64,000 bases of DNA. Source: JADJRH01 sp046351455 (lineage in GTDB: Bacteria; Myxococcota_A; Polyangia; Polyangiales; Polyangiaceae). This document shows positions 17,617-25,305 of this stretch, one piece after another (positions within the stretch are counted from its first letter, which is position 1; every line of letters starts with the position of its first letter). Position numbers and translations under genes: made by a program. The stretch covers positions 173,428 through 237,427 of the forward strand of contig JAXLYM010000015.1 in the NCBI GenBank assembly GCA_046351455.1, read 5' to 3'. A model generated the notes under the pieces. The model saw nothing but the letters and a program-made list of their open reading frames with translations. It made no database searches and was not told the DNA's origin.

Positions 17617-18567
17617 TTAGTCGCGCAGCAAGATCACCTTGCGAACGCCGGGCTCTGCGGCCTTGCGGAGCGCCTCGTCGGCGCGTGAGAGCGGCATCTT
17701 CGCGGTCACGAGCGACGCCGTGTCGATGCTGCTCGTCTCCAGCGCGCGCAGCGCCGGCGGGAACGATCCGCAGCGTGAGCCGACGACGCTGATCTCGTGG
17801 ATCACGATCGGCGCGAGGTGCAGGCTCGATTTGTCGGCGACGGTGCTCTTCAGCACGAGCGTGCCGCGCGGACGTGTGGCGCCGATCGCCATCTCCAGGC
17901 CGGCCGCGGTGCCGGTGGCCTCGACGACGAGATCCGCCTGCGCGCGGTCCCAGTCTCGGAGCAGCTTCGTGCGCACGCCGCGCTTCGCGAGGACGCCGAG
18001 CTTGTCTTCGTGCTTGCCGACCGCGAGCACGCGCGCGCCCGCCTGATGGAGCACCTGCGCGATGAGGAGCCCCAGCTTCCCGTCGCCGAGCACCGTGCAC
18101 CGCGTGGCGGCCGTCACGTGCACCTGCTCCAGGATCTCGAACGCCGCGGCGAGCGGCTCCGCGAACACCGCGGCCTCGTCGCTCACGCCGTCACCAACCT
18201 CGTGCAGGTTCGCGACGGGCACCGCGATGCGCTCGGCCATGGCGCCGTCCGCGTTCAGGATCCCCATCACGGTGCGCGTCGGACAGTGCCGCCCGAGCCC
18301 GCGCGCGCACGTCTCGCACGCGCCGCACGCGAAGTTGATCTCGCTGACCACGCGCTTCCCTCTCCACTCGTCGGGCCCCTCCGTGACGACGCCGACGAGC
18401 TCGTGCCCGAGTACGCCGGAGAACCCCATGTACCCGCGCACGATCTCGAGATCCGTGTTGCACACGCCCGCGACGCGCACGTCGACGAGGGCCCATCCGG
18501 GGCGCAGCGTGGGTTCGGGACGATCGAGGACGCGAGCGGTGGTGCCGTCGAAATGAAGGGCGCGCAT
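17617..18567 (-). CDS. zinc-dependent alcohol dehydrogenase (MDR family)
   Basis: A medium-chain dehydrogenase/reductase of 316 residues. It has the catalytic zinc site (VCNTDLEIVRGY and GHELVGVV), the structural-zinc Cys cluster (CGACETCARGLGRHC), and a Rossmann nucleotide site in TVLGDGKLGLLIAQVL. The domain order is that of threonine/sorbitol dehydrogenase-like enzymes; the substrate is unclear. ATG at 18567 is chosen because it opens the first strand; the frame runs on to 18681 with unrelated sequence. It is divergent from the thioredoxin-rhodanese gene across 295 nt in which I see no other feature. Confidence 0.9.
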   Translation of the reverse strand: MRALHFDGTTARVLDRPEPTLRPGWALVDVRVAGVCNTDLEIVRGYMGFSGVLGHELVGVVTEGPDEWRGKRVVSEINFACGACETCARGLGRHCPTRTVMGILNADGAMAERIAVPVANLHEVGDGVSDEAAVFAEPLAAAFEILEQVHVTAATRCTVLGDGKLGLLIAQVLHQAGARVLAVGKHEDKLGVLAKRGVRTKLLRDWDRAQADLVVEATGTAAGLEMAIGATRPRGTLVLKSTVADKSSLHLAPIVIHEISVVGSRCGSFPPALRALETSSIDTASLVTAKMPLSRADEALRKAAEPGVRKVILLRD

Positions 18568-18862
18568 GAGGGGCGGGAGGATACTCGAACGCGGTCTGTT
18601 CTGGGTCGTCGCGTCCCACCCCACCCTCGCGCCGATGCTGCGCCTTTCACGCGCTCGCGCTGGCCGCGATCCGCTCCTCACGCCGCGATCCGCCGGCTCC
18701 TCGACGCGCGCGACGCGACCGCTCGCCCCGCGAAATCCACCTCGTCACGCGCCCGCGAGAAGGCCGCGACCTCTCCGCCGAAGCGCGGACGGAAACGCTG
18801 ACCGCCGCGCCGCACCGGGCCGCTTTTGCGCGACCCCGTTCCGGTGTAGTACACCGCGGCAT

Positions 18863-19504
18863 ATGAGCGTCCCCTTCGTCAGCGAACAGGATTTCGAGCG
18901 CGAGATTCTGCGGAGCGAGCTGCCCGTCCTCATCGATTTCACGGCCTCGTGGTGCGCGCCCTGCAAGACGGTGGCGCCCGAGGTGGAGGCGGTCGCGCGC
19001 GATCTCGAAGGCAAGGCCAAGGTCGTCAAGATCGACATCGACAAGTCGAAGCGCATCGCCGCGTCGCTCCGCATCCAGGCTGTGCCGACCTTCATGGTGT
19101 TCCACCGCGGTCGCCCCGTCGCCGCCGAGCAAGGCGTGCTGAAGCGCTCACAGCTCCGCGAGATGATGGAGCCGTTCCTCCCGCGCGCCGAAGGGGCCAT
19201 CCGCGCGCCGGAGCTCGCGCAGCTCATCCAGCAGCAACAGGCGACCCCCGTCGACACGCGCGAGCCGGCCGCCTTCAACCGCGCGCGCATCCCGTTCGCG
19301 ACGAACATCCCGATCGACGAGATCGAAGGCCGCCTCGCGGAGCTGCACATGATGGGCGGCGCGCCGGTCCTCTACTGCCGCTCCGGCGACAAGACGAAAG
19401 AGATGGCCCAGAAGCTCGCGGAGGCCGGCGTGCCCGTCGCGTTCCTCGAAGGCGGCTTCCTCGCGTGGGAGGCCGAGAACCTCCCGATCGAGCGGCCGGA
19501 TTGA
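18863..19504 (+). CDS. thioredoxin-rhodanese fusion protein
   Basis: A 213-residue cytoplasmic protein with two domains. Residues 1-108 are a thioredoxin with the redox site SWCAPCKTVAPE and the conserved cis-Pro loop IQAVPTFMVF; about 112-213 are a rhodanese-like domain with an active-site loop YCRSGDKT holding the persulfide-forming Cys, and a closing GGFLAWEAENLP. The fusion suggests that thioredoxin reduces the rhodanese persulfide or sulfane sulfur carrier. The start ATG at 18863 follows a divergent promoter region. Standalone versions of both domains are common; the fusion is much less so. Confidence 0.9.
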   Translation: MSVPFVSEQDFEREILRSELPVLIDFTASWCAPCKTVAPEVEAVARDLEGKAKVVKIDIDKSKRIAASLRIQAVPTFMVFHRGRPVAAEQGVLKRSQLREMMEPFLPRAEGAIRAPELAQLIQQQQATPVDTREPAAFNRARIPFATNIPIDEIEGRLAELHMMGGAPVLYCRSGDKTKEMAQKLAEAGVPVAFLEGGFLAWEAENLPIERPD

Positions 19505-19532
19505 AGCGCGCGATCCAGGTTAGGATCCGCGC

Positions 19533-20345
19533 GTGCCCGCCTTCGCCGGTCCCCTGATCGGGTTCGCCCTCGGCGCGCTGCTCGCGCGGTGGGGACGGGG
19601 CGCGCGCGGGGTTCGCGGCGCGCTCCCTCTGTTCGCGTTCGGCGCCATCGTGCACGCGCCGGCCTGCGCTTATCCGCTGCTGTTCTTCCCCGATTGGGCC
19701 TTCGCGTACCTCTTCGACGCGCGCGGGGTGCCGTCCGCGATCACGCTCGCGCTCGTGCTGATCGACGCGGCGGCGCCCGCGGCCGGGTTCCTCCTCGCGC
19801 GGCGTGCCCTCGCGAAGGAGGCGCTCGGCGAGGATCCGACCGCGCTCGCCGTGGCCCTCTCGCTCGCGATCCTGCCGGCCGGCGCGGCGGTGCTCGCGAG
19901 CGTCGCGCTGGGGCCGCGGCTCGCCATCGAAGGGACGTACGCGATGGTGCACGGGGCCTTCGGCGTGGCGCCGCTCTGGAAGAGCCCGCTCGGGTACGCG
20001 CTCGTGTGGATGGCCGCGTGCATCGGCGCCGGCGCGTGGCTCACGGGACGCACGCTCGCCGCCGCCGCGCGCACCGCCGCCGAGCTCGTGCCCGCGCCCG
20101 TAGAGGACGCCGCCCCGAAGCCGTACCTCGGCGCGCACCGCCCGAACGCGAAGACCGCCGCGCGCGCCGTCGCGAATGTCACGTCCATGACATCCGCCGA
20201 CGCGAAGAGCGCGACGCGCAAGATCGACGCCGCGCAGCCTCGCGGGCGGTTGACGGATCCGCGCTCCTCCGCAAGGCTACGCGAAAATGAGCACCTCGGC
20301 GCGCATGGAACAGGAAGTCGCGAAGCTCCTCGAGATCGCAAATGA
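19533..20345 (+). CDS. predicted integral membrane protein, unknown function
   Basis: A 270-residue protein with about five hydrophobic segments in the first 180 residues (GPLIGFALGALLARW, ALPLFAFGAIVHAPACAYPLL, ITLALVLIDAAAPAAGFLL, LAVALSLAILPAGAAVLASV, YALVWMAACIGAGAWL) followed by a basic Ala-rich cytoplasmic tail. No family is recognised. The start is GTG at 19533. Its 3' end overlaps the TldE/PmbA gene by 59 nt in another frame, so either translation is coupled or the real stop is earlier and a frameshift extends the tail, which looks unlike natural sequence in its last 30 residues. Confidence 0.6.
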   Translation: MPAFAGPLIGFALGALLARWGRGARGVRGALPLFAFGAIVHAPACAYPLLFFPDWAFAYLFDARGVPSAITLALVLIDAAAPAAGFLLARRALAKEALGEDPTALAVALSLAILPAGAAVLASVALGPRLAIEGTYAMVHGAFGVAPLWKSPLGYALVWMAACIGAGAWLTGRTLAAAARTAAELVPAPVEDAAPKPYLGAHRPNAKTAARAVANVTSMTSADAKSATRKIDAAQPRGRLTDPRSSARLRENEHLGAHGTGSREAPRDRK

Positions 20346-21669
20346 CGTCGTGAGCAGGGCCCGCGCGCGCGGCGCCGACGTGGCCGAAGCGGTCGCGCGC
20401 TCCGGCTCGGATCTCTCGACGAAGGTGCGCCTCGGCGAGCCCGAGCTCGTCGAAGAAGCGTCGCACCGCGGCGTCGGTATGCGCGTGATCAAGGACCAGC
20501 GCGTCGCGATGACGTCGACGAGCGATCTGTCCCCGCGCGGCCTTTCGCGCTTCGTCTCCGACGCGCTGGAGCTGCTCGAAATCGCGCAGCCGGATCCGTT
20601 CGCGGGCCCCGCGGACGCGTCGCTCTACGCGAAGCCGCCGTACCCCGCGCTCGACCTCTACGATCCCTCCGGCGGCGAGATCACGGCGGAGCAGGCCATC
20701 GCGCTCGCGCGTCGCGGAGAGGCCGCCGCGCGCGACGCGGACCCGCGCATCACGAACAGCGAAGGCGGCTCCTTCGGCCGCACGGCGAACGCGTTCGGCA
20801 TCGTGCTGTCGTCGGGCTTCTCCGGCGGGTACGCGACGAGCTACGCCTCGATGTCGGTGGTGCCCGTCGCGGACGACGAAGGTGGCAAGAAGCGCCGCGG
20901 CTACTACTGGTCCGCGAAGCGTCACCTCGCGGAGCTCTTGTCGCCCGAGGACATCGGCAAGGAGGCCGCGCGCCGCACGCTCCGCAAGCTCGGCGCGCGC
21001 AAGGTGGCCACGTGCGAGGCGCCGGTCGTCTTCGATCCGGACGCGGCGCGCTCGCTGCTCGGCCTCTTCGCGAGCTCGGTGATGGGCTCGTCGATCTGGC
21101 GCAAATCCAGCTATCTCTTGAACCGCGAGGGCACGCGCGTCGCGAGCGATCTCGTCACGATCGTGGACGATCCGCTCATCGTCCGCGGCCCCGGATCGCG
21201 CCCGTTCGACGGCGAGGGCCTCCCCGCGCGCACGAACCTCGTCGTCGAGAACGGCACGTTGAAGACGTACCTCTGCGACAGCTACAGCGCCCGCAAGCTG
21301 AGCCGCGCGTCGACCGGAAACGCCTCGCGCGGAGGCGGCGGTGGCGTGGGCCCGTCCACCACCAACTTCGTGCTGCGCCCCACGGCGACGAAGGCCGCCG
21401 AGATCGTGAAATCGACCCCGCGCGGCCTCTACGTCACGGAGATGATGGGCTTCGGCTTCAACCCGGTGACGGGCGATTTCTCCCGCGGCGCAGCGGGTTT
21501 CTGGATCGAAGACGGCGAGCTCGCGTTCCCGGTGAGCGAGGTGACGATCTCCCTCAACCTCGATCAAATCCTCCAGCGCATCGACGCCGTCGGCGACGAC
21601 CTCGACCTCCGCAGCGCGACCGCCTCCCCCACCCTGCGCGTCTCGTCGATGACGATCGCGGGAAGCTAA
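20287..21669 (+). CDS. TldE/PmbA-type member of the TldD-PmbA protease family
   Basis: A 460-residue protein of the TldD/PmbA (U62) family, in which TldD carries the metal site and the PmbA/TldE partner does not. Here no HExxxH motif is visible, which assigns it to the PmbA/TldE side. Characteristic elements are the N-terminal GADVAEAVARSGSDLSTKVRLGE segment (in parts), GVGMRVIKDQRVAMTSTSDLS, and the C-terminal GVGPSTTNFVLRPT and MMGFGFNPVTGDFSRGAAGFWI blocks. The complex trims peptides such as modified-peptide precursors. No tldD gene lies beside it. Confidence 0.9.
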   Translation: MSTSARMEQEVAKLLEIANDVVSRARARGADVAEAVARSGSDLSTKVRLGEPELVEEASHRGVGMRVIKDQRVAMTSTSDLSPRGLSRFVSDALELLEIAQPDPFAGPADASLYAKPPYPALDLYDPSGGEITAEQAIALARRGEAAARDADPRITNSEGGSFGRTANAFGIVLSSGFSGGYATSYASMSVVPVADDEGGKKRRGYYWSAKRHLAELLSPEDIGKEAARRTLRKLGARKVATCEAPVVFDPDAARSLLGLFASSVMGSSIWRKSSYLLNREGTRVASDLVTIVDDPLIVRGPGSRPFDGEGLPARTNLVVENGTLKTYLCDSYSARKLSRASTGNASRGGGGGVGPSTTNFVLRPTATKAAEIVKSTPRGLYVTEMMGFGFNPVTGDFSRGAAGFWIEDGELAFPVSEVTISLNLDQILQRIDAVGDDLDLRSATASPTLRVSSMTIAGS

Positions 21670-21683
21670 ATAAAGCTGATTTG

Positions 21684-21755
21684 ATGCCCACCCCGGCCTT
21701 CGCTTCGCGAAGTCCGCCCCTTCCAATCGCTCTCTTCGTTCGCGATGGGAGGGGG
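21684..21755 (-). repeat. family B repeat, copy B2
   Basis: Reverse-oriented copy (TGCCCACCCCGGCC, CGCTTCGCGAAGTCCGCC, then ATCGCTCTCTTCGTTCGCGAT and GGGAGGGGG). It occupies the 91-nt convergent gap between the TldE/PmbA gene and the lipoprotein gene and has no A partner. Confidence 0.85.
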
Positions 21756-21760
21756 TCCGA

Positions 21761-22453
21761 TCAGCGAGCCTCCACCAGCTTCCGGTAGCAGCAGCGCATC
21801 GCGTCCGCGTACCGATCCTGCGTGCGGCCGCGCGCCGTCTCCGTCGCCGCGGCGTCGAACGGATCCGCTTCGAACGGCGTGGGGCCGGTGCCGAGCACGA
21901 GCGCCGCAGGGCACTCCGGCGCCTCGTCCGCGGGGTAGCGCGTGCCTCCCTGCGGCGCGTCCACGCAGACCGACACCTCGCGGTAACCGTCCGGCACCGC
22001 GCGCGTCGATCGCGCCGCCACGGGCAGCGGCGTGCACCGCGAGAAGCAGCAGTCCCCGGGGCGCTCCCCCTCGTCGCCGCAGCTCTCGTTGAGGCCCTCG
22101 CGGTACCGCAGCGTCATCAGCCGATCGAACTCGAGCCGCTTCGTGTCCGTGTAGAAGAGCATCGTCGGGCCCGCGCTCGTGAGCCTGCGCGGATCGGCCG
22201 GGCAGTCCCAGAACGGCGCGTCCGCGGCGACGTCGACCGGCTCGCTGAGGTGGCCGCAGACGCGCTCGCGCATCTCGTCGAGGTCGCACGTGCCGACCTT
22301 GAAGGCGGCGGCCTCCGGGAGCTGCCGCGGGTCGTCCCCGTCCGGCACCCCGTCCGCGGGCTCCAGCATCGCGGCGCACCCCGCGAACACCGTGCAAACC
22401 AGCCCGAACGCGCACGCCCCCACGAGCCCGCGAACCTTCGCCCCGATCGCCAT
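21761..22453 (-). CDS. Cys-containing lipoprotein, unknown function
   Basis: A 230-residue protein with a clear type II signal (LVGACAFGLVCTVFAGC, lipobox Cys at about residue 26). The mature part has about ten Cys residues in scattered pairs (GTCDLDEMRERVCG, CGDEGERPGDCCFSRC, DAMRCCYRKL), which suggests disulfides in an envelope protein. The ATG at 22453 starts directly before the signal. It is divergent from larB across 86 nt and converges on the TldE/PmbA gene. No family is recognised. Confidence 0.7.
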   Translation of the reverse strand: MAIGAKVRGLVGACAFGLVCTVFAGCAAMLEPADGVPDGDDPRQLPEAAAFKVGTCDLDEMRERVCGHLSEPVDVAADAPFWDCPADPRRLTSAGPTMLFYTDTKRLEFDRLMTLRYREGLNESCGDEGERPGDCCFSRCTPLPVAARSTRAVPDGYREVSVCVDAPQGGTRYPADEAPECPAALVLGTGPTPFEADPFDAAATETARGRTQDRYADAMRCCYRKLVEAR

Positions 22454-22539
22454 ACGCCGAGAATAGCGCGCGCACATCGGCGGAAAAGCCGATTCGAGAG
22501 CGCCCGGCCGTGGTTCGTTGTGCTAGAGCGCCGGCCACG

Positions 22540-23307
22540 ATGGATCCCCGGCATCTCCGCGAGCTGCTCACGAAACTCCGCGCCGGCGAGGTGGAGGTCG
22601 ACGCGGCGCTCGAAGGCCTGAAGACGCTCCCGTTCCGCGACCTCGGATTCGCGGCGGTGGACCATCACCGAGCCCTGCGCCAGGGCGTGCCCGAGGTCAT
22701 CTTCGGAGAGCCGAAGACGGCCGAGCAGATCATCGGCATCGCGCGCGAGATCGCCGCCGTGGACCAGAACGTCTTCGTGACGCGCGTGGACCCGGTGAAG
22801 GCCGCCGCCATCGCCGAGGCGCTCCCCGACTTCAAGTACGCCCCGATCGCGCGCACCGGCTCGATCGTGCGCGCGCCGATCCCGCAGCGAAAAGGCACCG
22901 TGGCGGTCGTGACGGCCGGCACCGGCGATCTCCCGGCCTCGGAGGAGGCGGTGGAGACGCTGATCGCGGTCGGCCTCACCCCCGTGCGCATGTACGACAT
23001 CGGCGTCGCGGGCCTGCACCGCCTGCTTCATCGCGTGGAGGCGCTGCGCGCGGCGGACGTCGTGATCGTGGCGGCGGGCATGGAGGGCGCGCTCCCCAGC
23101 GTGGTCGGCGGCGTCGTCTCGACCCCGATCATCGCGATCCCCACCTCCGTCGGTTACGGCACGGCGCTGGGCGGCTTCACCCCGCTGTTCGCGATGCTGA
23201 CGAGCTGCGCGTCCGGCGTGGTCGTCGTCAACATCGACAGCGGCTTCGGCGCCGCGATGGCCGCGCACAGGATCCTCGGCGGCGCCAACCGCGGCCCCCA
23301 GACCTGA
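22540..23307 (+). CDS. larB: LarB, nickel-pincer cofactor biosynthesis protein
   Basis: LarB carboxylates and hydrolyses nicotinic acid adenine dinucleotide to pyridinium-3,5-biscarboxylic acid mononucleotide, the first step to the nickel-pincer cofactor of lactate racemase and related enzymes. The 255-residue protein has a family-typical N-terminal helical part (AAVDHHRALRQGVPEVIFGE) and a PurE-like core with VAVVTAGTGDLPASEEA, RMYDIGVAGLHRLL, AAGMEGALPSVVGG and SVGYGTALGGFTPL. The start ATG at 22540 is the first in frame with homology. No larC or larE is adjacent, so the other steps must be encoded elsewhere if the pathway is used. Confidence 0.93.
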   Translation: MDPRHLRELLTKLRAGEVEVDAALEGLKTLPFRDLGFAAVDHHRALRQGVPEVIFGEPKTAEQIIGIAREIAAVDQNVFVTRVDPVKAAAIAEALPDFKYAPIARTGSIVRAPIPQRKGTVAVVTAGTGDLPASEEAVETLIAVGLTPVRMYDIGVAGLHRLLHRVEALRAADVVIVAAGMEGALPSVVGGVVSTPIIAIPTSVGYGTALGGFTPLFAMLTSCASGVVVVNIDSGFGAAMAAHRILGGANRGPQT

Positions 23308-23330
23308 GCCCCCTATGATACCAGGGAGAG

Positions 23331-24980
23331 ATGCGCGCATTTGCAGGCCTCTCTCTCGTCTCTCTCGCGCTCCTCTCCGCGACATCCGGCTGCGGCGGTG
23401 ACAGCTCCGGCAGCGGCGGAGGCGGCGGCTCCACCACCACGTCGAGCGGCGGCTCCACCACCACGACTCCCGTCGTGGACATCACGTATCCCACGGTCGG
23501 CGGCGTCTCCGGCGCGGCCGGAAAAGGCTCCTTCCGCTTCGGCGCGGCCTCCGCGGCGACGCAGATCGAAGACCAGAACACCCACACCGACTGGTACAAA
23601 TGGTCGATGCCGGCGCCGGACGGCCTCGGGAAAGCCATGTTCCCCATCGGCGACGCGGTGAAGGGGTATACCCTCGCCGACCAGGACGTCGACCTCCTCG
23701 TCGAGATGGGCGTCGACTCTTACCGCTTCTCGATGGAGTGGGCCCGCATCGAGCCTGCCAAAGACCAGATCGACGAGGCCGCGCTCCAGCACTACTCGGA
23801 CTTCATCGATCTCCTCATCTCGAAGGGGATCCGGCCGATGGTGACCATTCACCACTTCTCCAACCCGGTGTGGATCGACGACCCGGCCGACCCCAAGTGC
23901 GAGAACGGCCCCGCCGACACCAACCTGTGCGGCTGGGATCACCCGACGGGCGGCCCGATGGTGGCCGAGCAGCTCGCCGAGCACGCGAAGCTCCTGGCCG
24001 AGCGCTTCGGCGATCGCGTCGACGACTGGGGCACGCTCAACGAGCCTGTCAATTACATGCTCGCGGGCTACGGGATCGGCAACTTCCCCCCTGGCAAGAA
24101 AGGCATCCTCTCCGACATCCTCGGCAAATTCATGCCGACCGTGCGCAACTACATGGAAGCGCACTCCCTCATGTACGACGCGATCAAGGCCGCAGATACC
24201 ATGGATGCGGACGGGGACGGCGTGCCCGCGAGCGTGGGGCTCACCAAGGAAGCCGCGGAGTGGGTCGCGGCCTCCGGAGGCATGCCGTCCGAGGATCCGA
24301 CGGACATCGCCGCGCGCGACGCCGTCCTGTGGGTGTATCAATACCTCTTCGTGGAGGCCTTCCAGCAAGGCGGCTTCGACACCGATCTCGACGGCGTGCT
24401 CGACGAGCCGCACCCGGACTGGAAAGGCAAGCTCGACTGGCTCGGTGTCCAGTACTACTCCCGCGCGGGCGTCACCGGGGCGCCGGGCCTCCTGCCCGTC
24501 GTGAAGGCGACTCCCTGTTACGGTACGTTCGACGCCGGCGCCTGCGTTCCGCCCATCGATCCTACGTACTTCGTGCCGGCGATGAACTACGAGCATCACC
24601 CTGAAGGCCTGTATACAGTGCTGAAGGACTTCGGATCTCGGTGGCCCGATCTGCCCCTCTGCGTGACGGAGAGCGGCATCGCGACGGACGTGGGGGCGCG
24701 GCGCGCGGAGGTGATCGTGCGCGCGCTGGAGGCGATCGACGAGGCCCGCGCCGAGGGCGTCGACGTGCGCGGCTACTACCACTGGAGCCTCACCGACAAC
24801 TTCGAGTGGGCGCTCGGCTTCGCTCCGCACTTCGGCCTCTATTCGGTGGACCAGTCCTACGCTCGAAAGGCCACCGAGGGCGCGACGGCCCTCGGCACGA
24901 TCGCGAAGGGCCGCAAGCTTTCGGTGGACCTCCGCACCAAATACGGCGGCCACGGCCCGCTCACCGCTGAATCAAATTGA
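23331..24980 (+). CDS. secreted lipoprotein beta-glucosidase, glycoside hydrolase family 1
   Basis: A 549-residue retaining beta-glycosidase exported as a lipoprotein: signal LVSLALLSATSGCGG, then a Gly/Ser/Thr linker, then the GH1 barrel. The fold is marked by FRFGAASAATQIE, the acid/base Glu in GTLNEPVNYM, the nucleophile in CVTESGIA and the C-terminal YHWSLTDNFEWALGF, which shapes the sugar site. The location suggests it acts on oligosaccharides at the cell surface. A 16-nt tandem duplication covers its stop codon. It follows larB by 23 nt. The substrate is not predictable. Confidence 0.93.
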   Translation: MRAFAGLSLVSLALLSATSGCGGDSSGSGGGGGSTTTSSGGSTTTTPVVDITYPTVGGVSGAAGKGSFRFGAASAATQIEDQNTHTDWYKWSMPAPDGLGKAMFPIGDAVKGYTLADQDVDLLVEMGVDSYRFSMEWARIEPAKDQIDEAALQHYSDFIDLLISKGIRPMVTIHHFSNPVWIDDPADPKCENGPADTNLCGWDHPTGGPMVAEQLAEHAKLLAERFGDRVDDWGTLNEPVNYMLAGYGIGNFPPGKKGILSDILGKFMPTVRNYMEAHSLMYDAIKAADTMDADGDGVPASVGLTKEAAEWVAASGGMPSEDPTDIAARDAVLWVYQYLFVEAFQQGGFDTDLDGVLDEPHPDWKGKLDWLGVQYYSRAGVTGAPGLLPVVKATPCYGTFDAGACVPPIDPTYFVPAMNYEHHPEGLYTVLKDFGSRWPDLPLCVTESGIATDVGARRAEVIVRALEAIDEARAEGVDVRGYYHWSLTDNFEWALGFAPHFGLYSVDQSYARKATEGATALGTIAKGRKLSVDLRTKYGGHGPLTAESN

Positions 24981-25000
24981 TACGGAATCAAATTGATACG
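24969..25000. repeat. 16-nt perfect tandem duplication at the end of the GH1 gene
   Basis: GAATCAAATTGATACG is present twice in a row; the first copy contains the TGA stop of the GH1 gene. It is AT-rich compared with its surroundings. Confidence 0.85.
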
Positions 25001-25305
25001 AATCGGGCAACACCCCTGTCGAAGCGCCTTTTCTCCGTCGGCCGGTGAAGTCGGCCAATTTGCCCCTCGGTCCGGGTCAAAAAAAGATCGTCACCGCGAC
25101 ACGAAGTTCTTGTCGAAACGTCACCACTCGGCCATAGGGCTTTCTGGCGGCCCACTTTTCGTTGGGGCCATTTGGAGATGGAAAACATGAGCATTCGGAA
25201 AGCCGACGGGGGTCTTCGGCGTGGCGCGAGGGCGCTTGCAGGAACACTCGTGCTTCGGTCACCCTCGCTCGATCCACGCTGATTTGAGCGGGGGGGACTC
25301 TCGTC
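25001..25305. other. intergenic region with AT-richer DNA and a possible short ORF
   Basis: About 305 nt in a convergent junction with clearly lower GC than the window. No repeat of families A-C is present. An ATG at 25188, behind a GGAG about 10 nt upstream, would give a 31-residue basic peptide (starting MSIRKADGG) that stops at 25281-25283; I cannot support it as a gene. No stable terminator was found by eye. Confidence 0.4.

Noticed and set aside
25188..25283. Possible 31-residue peptide gene
   Set aside because: A ribosome-binding-like GGAG is present, but there is no homology, conservation or coding bias to support it.
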